In this document: in pieces, positions 20,301 through 27,462 of the stretch
How positions within the stretch are numbered: the first letter of the stretch is position 1
How the letters are laid out: the number at the start of each line of letters is the position of its first letter
IMG/VR virus record: IMGVR_UViG_3300030419_007944
Coordinates: 1-55,831 of that record
DNA: 55,831 nucleotides
Reading direction: 5' to 3' (one strand)
Origin: a virus
The notes under the pieces: generated by a model
The model's database searches: none
Told to the model about the DNA's origin: nothing
What the model saw: the letters and a program-made list of their open reading frames with translations, nothing else
Position numbers and translations under genes: made by a program

Positions 20301-21296
20301 AATTGGAGCAGAGAGATCCAAAAATTTTGATGCATAAATAATAGTCTCGCGCCCTAAAGATAACGGCCTATCTAATAAATCCAAATATCCATTATTTTTT
20401 AAGTGGCCGGCCCATATAAAAGCATTATTAGGGCCCGGAGCGCGTCCTGGAATTTTATGTACAGGGCTTGGTGCCGATAAGTTAAGTGCTGCATCGAAGT
20501 GCTCTTTTGTTTGTGCAGTACCGTTTCCATAAAAGCCAGTCTTTATCTTACCCTTAACTTTTCTAATTGGCAAATCAGATTTAATGTCAGAAACAGTGCT
20601 ACCAACAAAAAGACCAGGGCCGGGGCCCTCGTCGATTCGAGGCTGCTTACATTCTGGCGGCTTGAACTTATCCAAGGCAGACTTTTTGACCTCCTCAAGA
20701 TGTGGAATTGGCGTATCTTCTATTACTCCAACTATGATACCTGACGGCTTCCCAGAGGCACCAGTTGGCCGAGGATTAAATTCAATCTGTATTATTGAGT
20801 TGACGGAAATCTTTTGCGCCTCTGTGGACGGAAGACCAACAGCCTCATATTGGCCATGCAGGCCTATGGTAAATTCATCATCAGAATCAAGATTTTCCAA
20901 GCCACCAACATGTGCAACAAGGGCATCATCAATTCCTCGCACATGCGCCAAAACTCTAACAGGCGGATCGTGCCTAAGAGATGAGGAAGATCTTTCTTCT
21001 ATATCTTCTTGTCCTGAAAGTCTCATGGATTTTGACAAGTTACCACCTGTTGAGGCATCATTATAAGCCGAGGGGCCGGTCAGGACCTTTAACACAATGG
21101 CCAGATGACGACCAGAATATGGATTGGTCGAGCGACTCGCGGCATCGTAATGTTCATTTAATTTGCGACGCAGTAGTTTAGATGTTCTCACCTGTCGATC
21201 GCGTCGCTCCTCGACAAGAGGACCGTACTGTGGATTTACCTCGTCAGCATCGTAATTACCGACCCACTTCCAAATAGGTGAAAATTTCTTCGACAC
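17349..21296 (-). CDS. Hub-like baseplate protein with hydrolase-like and M15 peptidase-like domains
   Basis: The 1,315-residue protein appears to have three parts. Residues about 100-215 look like an OB-fold (VRVLAHVRGID, IGLHGQYEAVGLP, IIQIEFNP, IIVGVIED), as at the N-terminus of T4 gp5. Residues about 325-600 resemble an alpha/beta hydrolase: APIEIKYYFHDVGG, FVLVIPE and ISILADGLGG correspond to SPINIILYFHG, TVLVVPN and ISLIAHSAGG of the hydrolase at 52185-52871, but the nucleophile Ser is missing. Residues about 1085-1310 resemble an M15 D-Ala-D-Ala carboxypeptidase (SLYSLGLALSVDP, later HMHFHFW), yet the usual zinc-binding His and Asp of SxHxxGxAxD are Tyr and Ser. Start is GTG at 21296 behind GAGGAAC. 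A structural hub built from inactive enzyme folds is inferred. Confidence 0.55.
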   Translation of the reverse strand: MSKKFSPIWKWVGNYDADEVNPQYGPLVEERRDRQVRTSKLLRRKLNEHYDAASRSTNPYSGRHLAIVLKVLTGPSAYNDASTGGNLSKSMRLSGQEDIEERSSSSLRHDPPVRVLAHVRGIDDALVAHVGGLENLDSDDEFTIGLHGQYEAVGLPSTEAQKISVNSIIQIEFNPRPTGASGKPSGIIVGVIEDTPIPHLEEVKKSALDKFKPPECKQPRIDEGPGPGLFVGSTVSDIKSDLPIRKVKGKIKTGFYGNGTAQTKEHFDAALNLSAPSPVHKIPGRAPGPNNAFIWAGHLKNNGYLDLLDRPLSLGRETIIYASKFLDLSAPIEIKYYFHDVGGFGHAWVNGPNTTTAQARDAATTPEPNDFRDILGPGIKDLIKEGRNFVLVIPEMMYSRGFGTMAHDGGANRLSGLLTGANIGAGISHSPPDINLVRVHPEGIQNEKLLSVIRQYLDDIPISVGYKEGLGGTDLFEDPGFTPTETFLNESVLSVTRLREREFSTFDGSFTGGNFGLFHEEVVGVLNEHLGNVRDKISYISILADGLGGVNFASMVQRISNSPSHSRAETGVRNVDINRVDFIDSGMDNDSYHLFPSIPSYTIYEDYLLFKTEDLTQTIEFNYVTPFTSVNPGAKKFFNKIGLGEKFSQTYKASGAPGEQKFSALVDGASLSRNSVNLFVTNTSPWPPAGYVMSMKNTFLKDITLPQKSISRAGEQPGAGTMPNHAQALAAKRGNAAKAIYSKELILLNAVISSFEEFLYDFAAQGNPTGTFFGHGGDNLCTLEINNERPYAVYCNDKEKLVFHSGSPLEARYKKYLNARKRYYELSTLSAHQDVINNVGSDKELVEAALKGFEEALTATEQTIEDFNHEELWKNYNQAFGVYHFNTLEKLQISIGIAGNAESHGHLGDVARSIGIKSALQKTISVLKEELKTAKPSGRDPECVVNPFSLRSLNAGGYPDPSLLSTDMSESLGIINCKSKIPVPENYSDLAKLIPFFPKKSEMLTSSNASKNKTGILNAGIGYKTGTFRYKARGPDNTVVNLRSPPVWNCLAPILEKAWSAACAQSNYVPFRIMEGIKGAAGRGGVTAYKSGLSLYSLGLALSVDPFINGYSAGDPFFSAWTGMWSPDIDKHREELERLGVWRGRKYWDGPWYNPTVGFDFGTTSDNVYEDFFGFGRRLRQAEEWDDLFDTDGYRKTEDSYEDVMEFADGSTIVPVGANPTLWMLTFCELSGMKWGNSFFMKRRWRGGNIWSPAEQRRIDAIYGIKDVVARVNAVSWSDANIDDHMHFHFWSGESLGGRLIKWDDIEEVAAEYGQ

Positions 21297-21309
21297 ATTT
21301 AGTTCCTCT

Positions 21310-21606
21310 TCATTCTTCTTTTATCAAATCATAGATTTGAGTTTTATCTATTGAAGATAAATTACCAGGCGCGGTTTCCTTTTTAGTTATCAAAGAAGCT
21401 AGTTTAACCAACTGCTCGTTCGAACGCTGCAAGGTTTCTAAATATTTTGCGGCGACGGGGCCTGTATACTGGTGTTTTGTTTCATCGGTTTTTAAAATCT
21501 TCATCAATTCTACAAGAAGAGTTGAGGCTAGAGCCCGGTCTTTCCTCACATTGTCAATAGCCTCTTCGATGAAGGATTCTGAATTTATATGTTTCCCTTT
21601 TCCCAT
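21310..21606 (-). CDS. Small conserved-looking phage protein, unknown function
   Basis: A 98-residue, mostly helical, charged protein with no signal peptide or membrane segment. It contains two helical segments, roughly 8-42 (SFIEEAIDNVRKDRALASTL) and 48-75 (GPVAAKYLETLQRSNEQLVKLASL), and a short C-terminal tail. The start overlaps the end of the gp55-like gene by 22 bases, and it precedes the baseplate block by 13 bases. The helical, Lys/Glu-rich make-up would suit a small DNA- or protein-binding accessory factor, but I do not recognise the family. Gene reality is supported by the tight fit between two real genes. Confidence 0.6.
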   Translation of the reverse strand: MGKGKHINSESFIEEAIDNVRKDRALASTLLVELMKILKTDETKHQYTGPVAAKYLETLQRSNEQLVKLASLITKKETAPGNLSSIDKTQIYDLIKEE

Positions 21607-22298
21607 TCTGCTTTAAAGTCCCTATATCTTTTTCGTATGCGATTAAGGTTGTTTACAATCTGCTTTGTGTTTAAGCCCGTTATCTCGCGCATATACAAGT
21701 AAATAGCTTTTTTATTAAAAATCTCTATCTCATCAATACTATTAAAAAGGATCTTGATCGCATCAATAACTTTTTTTTCGTTGTCTTTTAATTTTAATTT
21801 CTCCCAGCCATCTATTTCCCTAAAAAGATGTTGCCAGAACTCAAAGTTTTCACGATGCGACTCATATAGGTTCTGGACGACTAGATCAGAATTCTCAGTC
21901 TCATTTTTCAGATCTTCATATTGTATATCTCTTTTAAGCTTTTTAGAGTTCTGCTTAACCTTGTGTATAAACCAATTTTTTGTTATAACACTAAAATAAG
22001 AGAATGCCTTAGATTTTCTTTCAACATCATATTTGTCAAGAATAGTCATAAGCCAAATCTTGCAATCATCTTTCAAATATTCAATATTTGGTAAATTATT
22101 AAATTTGTATGTGTAGACAATTTTATCTACCATTTCATTAAACGCAGGGCCAATGAATTGCATATATAGTTCTGTTCGCTCGCTCTTGCTTTCAGTTAGA
22201 GCATAACGAATTATTGCTTCTTCATGAACTTTTGTAAAATAATTATTTTTTCTACGGGGTCGTCGGCGTCGCTTCAGCGTCTTCTTCGGTTCCGTCAT
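21585..22298 (-). CDS. Late-transcription sigma factor, gp55-like
   Basis: A basic 237-residue protein resembling T4 gp55 (185 residues), the sigma-like factor that directs host RNA polymerase to late promoters. After an Arg/Lys-rich N-terminus it has FTKVHEEAIIRYAL, then LYMQFIGPAFNEMVDKIVYTYKF, and the hallmark region KAFSYFSVITKNWFIHKVKQ near residues 115-135, equivalent to the sigma region 2 helices of gp55. The C-terminus (KQIVNNLNRIRKRYRDFK) is basic. The frame is open to 22310, but the ATG at 22298 has AGGA at good spacing, so I place the start there. A TATAAATA box at 46893-46900 fits the known promoter preference of this family. The gene overlaps the next one upstream by 47 bases. 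Confidence 0.78.
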   Translation of the reverse strand: MTEPKKTLKRRRRPRRKNNYFTKVHEEAIIRYALTESKSERTELYMQFIGPAFNEMVDKIVYTYKFNNLPNIEYLKDDCKIWLMTILDKYDVERKSKAFSYFSVITKNWFIHKVKQNSKKLKRDIQYEDLKNETENSDLVVQNLYESHRENFEFWQHLFREIDGWEKLKLKDNEKKVIDAIKILFNSIDEIEIFNKKAIYLYMREITGLNTKQIVNNLNRIRKRYRDFKAEWEKGNI

Positions 22299-22647
22299 CA
22301 TCTTCCTCATCTATTACTTCTACTTCGTAATGCTCATCTTGAAAATCAATTATTCTATTAACCATCGTTTTAGAATGATCAATCAAATTTTGTAAATTTT
22401 CGTCACCATAAAACATATCCAAAGAATGAATTTGTTCCAAATGTTCCGCAAAAGATTCAAACTCTCCCAAAAGATTATCTATATCATCTCCTGTTTCTTC
22501 AATTCGCTTGATACTCTTTAAAGAAAACCACACTAAAACAATATTAATAACCACACTAACATATAGTAAAAACGGAAGAACGCCAACTACAGCCATTAGC
22601 AAGACAGCGTTCAACAAAACAGATAGTGCTATAATATACCTACTCAT
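22252..22647 (-). CDS. Small membrane protein with acidic tail
   Basis: The 131-residue protein begins with two hydrophobic helices, about residues 4-21 (IIALSVLLNAVLLMAVVG) and 25-43 (PFLLYVSVVINIVLVWFSL), followed by a helical cytoplasmic-type segment and a strongly acidic C-terminus (VIDEEDDDGTEEDAEATP). Both termini are probably on the same side of the inner membrane. It overlaps the sigma gene downstream by 47 bases and the zinc-ribbon gene upstream by 8. I do not recognise a family. Membrane anchoring of something acting on DNA or transcription is only a guess from the neighbours. Confidence 0.65.
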   Translation of the reverse strand: MSRYIIALSVLLNAVLLMAVVGVLPFLLYVSVVINIVLVWFSLKSIKRIEETGDDIDNLLGEFESFAEHLEQIHSLDMFYGDENLQNLIDHSKTMVNRIIDFQDEHYEVEVIDEEDDDGTEEDAEATPTTP

Positions 22648-22909
22648 CGGGGGTCCATTCTAATCCTTCTAGAGATTTTTTTTCTAACTCTAACTCTTCT
22701 CTGAAATTTTCTATAGATTTCTTTACAACATCTCCTACCTTGGTAGGACGAGAAAAACTATCTTCCCTTTTTGTAGAAAAATGCGATGGAAGCTTTTTCA
22801 AAGATTTTTTCGATTGACACACTTCGCAGTCTTCCCTAGTCTCAGACATCGAATGATATAAGGAAATTTCTGCTTCGCATTCAAAACATTTATATATATA
22901 TCTTGGCAT
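22640..22909 (-). CDS. FmdB-type zinc-ribbon protein
   Basis: An 89-residue protein with an N-terminal zinc ribbon: MPRYIYKCFEC, then CEVC about 22 residues later, giving two CxxC knuckles (Cys at about 7, 10, 28 and 31). The following KKLPSHFS segment is typical of the FmdB 'putative regulatory protein' family. The C-terminal half is charged and helical. The frame could start at TTG 22912, but ATG at 22909 overlaps the upstream stop as TGATG, a normal coupled start, so I chose it. Small FmdB-like proteins are frequent in T4-like phages beside transcription genes. A role in transcription control is plausible but not shown. Confidence 0.7.
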   Translation of the reverse strand: MPRYIYKCFECEAEISLYHSMSETREDCEVCQSKKSLKKLPSHFSTKREDSFSRPTKVGDVVKKSIENFREELELEKKSLEGLEWTPDE

Positions 22910-23112
22910 CAATCAAGCGAACCCGGCGGGAAGTCCTCGTCCTCATCTTCATTCATCTTAATGATGGGAGGATTCATCACAAAAAGCTGGCTATCCTCGT
23001 TTACTTTAAAATTAAAGCCTTTCAGTGTTGGAACAATATCACTTTGCTCCATCAAGGACTTTTGTAGAGCCATCATGATGGCCCCCAACGCTTCATCAGA
23101 TAATTTTAACAT
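22909..23112 (-). CDS. Small acidic protein, unknown function
   Basis: A 67-residue protein with an N-terminal helix (LSDEALGAIMMALQKSLMEQ), a short beta-like middle (LKGFNFKVNEDSQLFVMNPP) and a strongly acidic tail (NEDEDEDFPPGS). It overlaps the SDR gene upstream by 7 bases and is coupled to the zinc-ribbon gene by TGATG. I do not recognise it. The overlap pattern and the absence of competing frames support a real gene. Confidence 0.55.
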   Translation of the reverse strand: MLKLSDEALGAIMMALQKSLMEQSDIVPTLKGFNFKVNEDSQLFVMNPPIIKMNEDEDEDFPPGSLD

Positions 23113-23972
23113 TCTGTACTCCTTTTTAAATGTTGTATATAATCTGCTAATTTATTTTTAGCTTTCCAATTCAACTCTAAACTACATCTATTGCTTATTA
23201 CTATCGGATCTTTTCTATTGCCTTTTTGTTCTGGTAAATAAACTATATCATCAGAAAACATTTTAGCAACTTCCTCTATGGAATATAAAGAAGCTTCGTC
23301 GCACAGACAATAGCCATCTCCCTGGCCGTGAAGTCCGATCTTGATCAAGCCCGAGACTGCATCTTCAACATGAGTAAAGTATCTTTTCTGTGTTCCGGGG
23401 CTGACCACAGTAATCGGCTGACCCTTCTTAAACTGTTCTTTAAATATTCCAACAACAGTCGCGTATTTTCCATCAGATATTTGCCCAGGGCCATAGATGT
23501 TATAAAAATACGCAATTGCATATTCTAGCCCATACCAGTCGGCATAATTTTTTGTTAGCTCCACAATTTTCGACTTAGCCCATGAATAAGGTGTTAGGTT
23601 CTCATCTTGCCCGGAATTGCCAAAAATGCTACTAGAGCCCGCATAGACAAACTTAACATTATGCTTTAAACAAAACTGCAACACGCGAAAAGTACCATCA
23701 AGATTAAAGCGCCATATCTTCTCTATATCTTCGAAACTAGTCGAAATTCTAGAATACTCTCCCAGGTGATATACAACATCCGGCTTAAAATGTATTATAT
23801 CCTCTATATTATTCGTATTTCCAGCAAAATATTGTACACCGGGCACCATTCTATCGGATAGCCCAGTAAAATAATTATCCAAACAATAGATCTCATTTTG
23901 ACTGTCTTCAGCCAACTTGCGAATTAAATTTGAACCTATAAAGCCAGTTCCGCCAGTAACGAGTATCTTCAC
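23106..23972 (-). CDS. NAD-dependent nucleotide-sugar epimerase/dehydratase (extended SDR)
   Basis: The 288-residue protein is a clear extended short-chain dehydrogenase. GGTGFIG at residues 7-13 is the NAD-binding loop, and the catalytic Tyr129/Lys133 pair lies in PYSWAK after the SSSIFG strand. NIYGPGQ and RYFTHVEDAV are standard for the UDP-glucose 4-epimerase and dTDP-glucose dehydratase group. It is about 30 residues shorter than GalE. The gene is the last of the long sugar block in transcription order, next to the cupin gene; the stop of the cupin and this ATG share a base. It probably epimerises or otherwise modifies a nucleotide sugar. The substrate cannot be told from the sequence. 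Confidence 0.82.
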   Translation of the reverse strand: MKILVTGGTGFIGSNLIRKLAEDSQNEIYCLDNYFTGLSDRMVPGVQYFAGNTNNIEDIIHFKPDVVYHLGEYSRISTSFEDIEKIWRFNLDGTFRVLQFCLKHNVKFVYAGSSSIFGNSGQDENLTPYSWAKSKIVELTKNYADWYGLEYAIAYFYNIYGPGQISDGKYATVVGIFKEQFKKGQPITVVSPGTQKRYFTHVEDAVSGLIKIGLHGQGDGYCLCDEASLYSIEEVAKMFSDDIVYLPEQKGNRKDPIVISNRCSLELNWKAKNKLADYIQHLKRSTEC

Positions 23973-24331
23973 TAATCTCCCTTCACTATTCGGTAACTAT
24001 CTTCATCAAAATGCTGTGTGGAGAACTCAAACAATTCTGTATCTTCCAGGGCGATCATCTGATGCCTTAGCCCACGATAAACATGAAAATTGTCTCCGGG
24101 GCCTAATTCAACAGAGGACGCTTCTTCGAGATCGTCTTGCTCAGAAAACTTCACTATGATCTTTCCAGACTGCACATAAAACACTTCATCCTTAAGTTTA
24201 TGAAAGTGCCACGAACACCTCTTGCCCTTAACAAAATAAAGCAATTTTCCGCAGTATTCCTCGCAGTTAACTATCCACTTCTCAAATCCCCAACCTTTGG
24301 GCACAAAATTAATCGGTAAAGAATTCTTCAC
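23972..24331 (-). CDS. Cupin-fold sugar-phosphate isomerase-like protein
   Basis: A 119-residue single cupin. The opening PKGWGFEKWIVN matches the KPWGxE motif of mannose-6-phosphate isomerase-type cupins, and WHFHKLKDEVFYVQSGKIIVKF is the metal-binding motif (His pair plus Glu). A second cupin motif, GPGDNFHVYRGLRHQM, follows. Start is GTG at 24331 with AAGGGA eight bases upstream; the frame overlaps the HAD gene by 23 bases. Members often occur in capsule and LPS gene clusters, beside sugar nucleotidyltransferases, as here. Isomerase activity is possible; binding of a sugar substrate is the safer statement. Confidence 0.7.
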   Translation of the reverse strand: MKNSLPINFVPKGWGFEKWIVNCEEYCGKLLYFVKGKRCSWHFHKLKDEVFYVQSGKIIVKFSEQDDLEEASSVELGPGDNFHVYRGLRHQMIALEDTELFEFSTQHFDEDSYRIVKGD

Positions 24332-24641
24332 AATTTATTCCCTTGTCATCTATATAAAAATCTGCGGCCGGCTTTCCTAAAAATAAGTGATGATATTTCG
24401 CACCCCAGCTAGATAACTGCTTTGAAGTTAGTTCATAAAATTGTTGATTGGCGTACGCAGCGTTATTATCATTTCTGCCCATGCCGCGAGCCGTCATATA
24501 AATAATCTTATGCCCTTCTTCATATAATTTATTAACCTTCTCTATTCTATTAAGAAATGGTACTGCATCTTCATAACTTTGACCTTCTAATTCGCAAAGT
24601 TTAGCGCAAATTGTTCCATCTATATCAAACACATATGTCAT
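24309..24641 (-). CDS. HAD-family phosphatase of the capsule-biosynthesis type (EcbF/BcbF-like)
   Basis: A 110-residue HAD phosphatase. FDIDGTIC at residues 5-12 gives the two catalytic Asp residues, IIYMTARG is motif II (Thr), and GKPAADFYIDDK holds motif III and IV (Lys, Asp-Asp). The layout DGTIC...GHKIIYMTARG...WGAKYHHLFLGKPAAD is typical of small phosphatases of capsular polysaccharide clusters. The frame extends further upstream, but ATG 24641 has GGAG nearby and is the natural first residue of the fold. It overlaps the nucleotidyltransferase gene by 17 bases. It could act as the heptose-bisphosphate phosphatase between the two HldE-like steps (GmhB role); this is inferred only from position. 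Confidence 0.78.
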   Translation of the reverse strand: MTYVFDIDGTICAKLCELEGQSYEDAVPFLNRIEKVNKLYEEGHKIIYMTARGMGRNDNNAAYANQQFYELTSKQLSSWGAKYHHLFLGKPAADFYIDDKGINCEEFFTD

Positions 24642-25026
24642 TCTTTTCACTCTCCAATATTCTAGTGGTTGAAAAACCATCAATATAATTAAAAATTTTT
24701 ACTTCCGCCAGATTATTTCCAACCACTTCTTCTATTTTGTAATCTCCACCTTTGACAATTATATCAGGCTTTATTTGTTTTATTAACGAATAAGGAGTTT
24801 TTTCATTAAAAACGATAACTTCGTCAACATATCTACACGATTCCAGCATAAACTTTCTTTCTCTTTGAGAAAAAAATGGTCGAGCTGGACCTTTGTTTTC
24901 TGAGACGCTTCCATCACTATTCAGGCCCACAACAACATGCCCCAAGCTTTTACAATATTGCAGAAGCTTCATGTGGCCAGGATGAAGAATATCAAAGCAG
25001 CCATTTGTAAAGACTTTCTTAAACAA
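24625..25026 (-). CDS. Sugar-phosphate nucleotidyltransferase, HldE C-terminal-like
   Basis: A 133-residue cytidylyltransferase-like protein equal to the second domain of HldE/RfaE. NGCFDILHPGH at residues 8-18 is the nucleotide-binding HxGH region, followed by VGLNSDGSV, RPFFSQRERKFML, PDIIVKGGDY and the C-terminal GFSTTRI. In LPS heptose synthesis this domain joins ADP to heptose 1-phosphate. Here it is a separate gene directly after the kinase gene, with an 8-base overlap. The start appears to be TTG at 25026, preceded by GGGGTGA. Other substrates such as glycerol-phosphate or ethanolamine-phosphate are handled by relatives, but the DGSV and GFSTT elements favour the heptose type. Confidence 0.82.
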   Translation of the reverse strand: MFKKVFTNGCFDILHPGHMKLLQYCKSLGHVVVGLNSDGSVSENKGPARPFFSQRERKFMLESCRYVDEVIVFNEKTPYSLIKQIKPDIIVKGGDYKIEEVVGNNLAEVKIFNYIDGFSTTRILESEKNDICV

Positions 25027-25756
25027 CGCTCACCCCACGAGATTGCACAACCCTAGTAGCACACTCATTTGCGAAACGTATAGATTCAGAAATATCTTTA
25101 GTTTGCATAAATTTTGTCACTAATCCAGCAAGAAATGTGTCGCCGGCGCCGGAGACGTCCTTGATCTCCACCCTTGGCACAGGATACAGAATTCCATTAT
25201 GTTTTGCACCATCTTGCCCATATGTAATGATGAATTTCTTTTTTATATCGTCATTCAGAAGATGTTCAGTCTTGTTGTATTCCAATGAGTTAATTTTTAT
25301 ATATGAAATATCAGAACACCAGGCTGGATCTAGCATCTTTTTTGTATCTAGAAAAACCAAATCATTTTCAGAAGAAATATATTTTATATCCTCTTCGGTT
25401 ACATATCCTTTATTATAATCAGATATCACAACAGCATCATAGTTTTTAAAATTTATTTTTGATAACTTGCATCTTTTTATTTTGTTGTCATTCTCATCAA
25501 GCCTCATAAACATATGATTTGTTCTGTGGTCGATAAATCTAGTTTTTCGCACACTACGCCAATTAGGATTGGTGAAGATCTCAGCCTTAATGGCGCCGAT
25601 AGAATTAATATTGTTTTTCACATTCATTGCCATGCCATCATTTTCAACAACATTTATTGGATTAAATACCGGAACAGGTGCCTCTGGACAGAGGCGCTCA
25701 CAAACACCATAATTAAAAACATCTCTACAGCTCTCGCCTACAACTAAAACTTTCAT
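25019..25756 (-). CDS. PfkB-family sugar kinase, HldE N-terminal-like
   Basis: A 245-residue ribokinase-fold protein related to the heptose 7-phosphate kinase domain of HldE. CPEAPVPVF at 23-31 matches the heptose kinase signature, KTRFIDHRTNHMFMRLD follows, and DVSGAGDTFLAGL at 200-212 is the PfkB anion-hole motif with the catalytic Asp206. The usual kinase domain is around 310-320 residues, so this is a compact form with shortened loops, though the key motifs remain. Start ATG 25756 follows an AAAGGGATAAG site. With the next gene it forms a split HldE. Together they would convert heptose 7-phosphate to NDP-heptose if a bisphosphate phosphatase acts between them. Confidence 0.82.
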   Translation of the reverse strand: MKVLVVGESCRDVFNYGVCERLCPEAPVPVFNPINVVENDGMAMNVKNNINSIGAIKAEIFTNPNWRSVRKTRFIDHRTNHMFMRLDENDNKIKRCKLSKINFKNYDAVVISDYNKGYVTEEDIKYISSENDLVFLDTKKMLDPAWCSDISYIKINSLEYNKTEHLLNDDIKKKFIITYGQDGAKHNGILYPVPRVEIKDVSGAGDTFLAGLVTKFMQTKDISESIRFANECATRVVQSRGVSVV

Positions 25757-25757
25757 C

Positions 25758-26918
25758 TTATCCCTTTACGATACTACAAATAGTATCAATATTCTCCACC
25801 GTTAATTCAGGATAATTCGGCAAAAAGAAGCCACAAGAATGTATTTTATCACTAATATGATCGTGAAATTTACCATATTTGTTATACCAGAAGGGATGGC
25901 GACCAAGATTGCCGGCGCTAAAAATTCTTGTCTCTACACCTGCTTCGACCAGCCTCTCGACAATCTCCCTTCTATGGTCGTTATTCTCTGCCAAGGCACC
26001 GAAAGAAATAGAGACAGGCTTATTCTCTCCCCAGTTCTGAAATTCTACAGTATCTCGAAGACGCTCTGCGTAGGCAACATGGTTCTCAAATCGACGTTGA
26101 GCGACAACTGGCGCCTTTGCTATTTGTCTTATGCCCAAAAACGCCTGCAGGTCTGTTGACCTTAGATTAAACCCAGGCATAAAAAATGTAAAGGGCTTAT
26201 GAAAATCATCTATTTGATACTCTTCCACGAGCTTTGTATAGCTTTGCTCAGCCAAATCCTTCCCCCAGCCATGGCTGCGCAACATTAGCAAGGCATCAAA
26301 TAGCTCCTTGTCGTCTGTATTGACCATCCCGCCCTCGATAGTAGAAAGCTGATGGCCAAAATAAAAAGAAAACGAAGACATGTCCCCAACTGTACCAATT
26401 TTATCTCCATTAGAATATTCAGCGCCCAGAGCAGCGCAAGCATCTTCTAGTAAGCAAAATCCATACTTTTTCTTTAGCTCTAGCAATCTTTCTCTGTAAT
26501 GCGGGACGCCAAGAACTTGGACAAAAATAACAGCATCTGGCCTTTCTTTTTCGCACAGCTGCTCTAGCTGATCCAGATCCATGCCAAATGTATCCGGGTC
26601 GGCGCCGACCATAAACGGCTCAAGACCAAATTGAATCGCTGGTGCAATGGTAGTAACCCACCCAACGGAGGGTACAGCAATCTTTTTGTTTTCTATACGA
26701 CCAGCTGCGATCGCTGCGTAGATCATAAGCAAATTTGCAGAAGAACCAGAATTATTGAAAACAGCATGCTTTGTGCCAATATAGTTTGCCCACTGTTCTT
26801 CGACTTGCCATGTTAACTCGCCTTTCGTAAGCCTCGGATAGCTACGGAGCCAGTCGCAGAGGGCGTCCACATCTTCATTATTAATCGTTTCTTTTGCTAA
26901 CGGGTAATTTATATTCAC
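25758..26918 (-). CDS. PLP-dependent sugar 3-dehydratase, ColD-like (His in place of Lys)
   Basis: A member of the DegT/DnrJ/EryC1 aminotransferase fold. NNSGSSANLL binds PLP phosphate, LLEDACAALG holds the PLP-ring Asp, and the Schiff-base Lys position is His189 in FYFGHQLSTIEGG. His at this place marks the 3-dehydratases ColD (GDP-4-keto-6-deoxymannose 3-dehydratase, His188) and E1 (RfbH). The open frame goes to 26993, but GTG at 26918 has a perfect GGAGG five bases upstream and gives 386 residues, nearly the length of ColD (388). There are no Cys ligands of an E1-type iron-sulphur cluster, so ColD is the better match. The product would be a 4-keto-3,6-dideoxy sugar. The start lies 38 bases inside the RmlC-like gene. 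Confidence 0.82.
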   Translation of the reverse strand: MNINYPLAKETINNEDVDALCDWLRSYPRLTKGELTWQVEEQWANYIGTKHAVFNNSGSSANLLMIYAAIAAGRIENKKIAVPSVGWVTTIAPAIQFGLEPFMVGADPDTFGMDLDQLEQLCEKERPDAVIFVQVLGVPHYRERLLELKKKYGFCLLEDACAALGAEYSNGDKIGTVGDMSSFSFYFGHQLSTIEGGMVNTDDKELFDALLMLRSHGWGKDLAEQSYTKLVEEYQIDDFHKPFTFFMPGFNLRSTDLQAFLGIRQIAKAPVVAQRRFENHVAYAERLRDTVEFQNWGENKPVSISFGALAENNDHRREIVERLVEAGVETRIFSAGNLGRHPFWYNKYGKFHDHISDKIHSCGFFLPNYPELTVENIDTICSIVKG

Positions 26919-27462
26919 TTTTTCCTCCGAATAAATTAATTTGTTTAAATGAGCTTCCATTTCTGTCTCTCTTAGAAAGGATAGGCTTATCAATAGGCCA
27001 GTCTATTTTGAGATCGGGGTCATCCCAAGCTACAGTTGCCTGCTTTTCAGGTCCGTGGTATTTTTCTGACCATTTATACCAAAAAATGCATTTTTCCGAC
27101 AAACATAAATGACCATTTAAACACCCCGGGGGAACTAGTACTAGTGTACCACTATTTTCAGAAATTTTAAACGTTTCAGTCAAACCATATGTTTTTGAAT
27201 GGCGTCGGGCGTCAGCAACGACCAGTAGCATCTCCCCGTGCAAACACGATATAAGCTTCCAAGTATTGTCATCTCCATGCAGGCCTCGCAAGACATTCCG
27301 TCTAGAAATTGAAATCTTATCCTCCACAAAAGATGGTAGCCAGTCCACATTTCGAAAAATCGTCCAGATCTCTCCCCTTTCGTCCGAAAAAGTATCTAAA
27401 GAAATTTTATATACATCTTCTATTTTAGAATTTTCGATGTGTTTATAGAAATCAAAATCCAT
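26881..27462 (-). CDS. dTDP-4-dehydrorhamnose 3,5-epimerase-like protein (RmlC family)
   Basis: A 193-residue RmlC-like cupin. DTFSDERGEIWTIF, then SRRNVLRGLHGDD (the catalytic His region), VVADARRHSKTYG, LVLVPPGCLNGHLCL and the C-terminal VAWDDPDLKIDWP are all in family order. It starts at ATG 27462 in a TGATG overlap with the gene upstream (a TTG one codon earlier is less likely), with GAGG at good spacing. RmlC-type enzymes epimerise C3 and/or C5 of 4-keto-6-deoxy nucleotide sugars, so it suits the neighbouring ColD-like enzyme. Whether it epimerises one or both carbons cannot be told. Confidence 0.82.
   Translation of the reverse strand: MDFDFYKHIENSKIEDVYKISLDTFSDERGEIWTIFRNVDWLPSFVEDKISISRRNVLRGLHGDDNTWKLISCLHGEMLLVVADARRHSKTYGLTETFKISENSGTLVLVPPGCLNGHLCLSEKCIFWYKWSEKYHGPEKQATVAWDDPDLKIDWPIDKPILSKRDRNGSSFKQINLFGGKSEYKLPVSKRND

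Noticed and set aside
20584-21066. A 160-codon plus-strand frame
   Set aside because: It lies wholly inside the 1,315-residue hub-like gene on the other strand and has no recognisable motif or ribosome binding site; a shadow frame.
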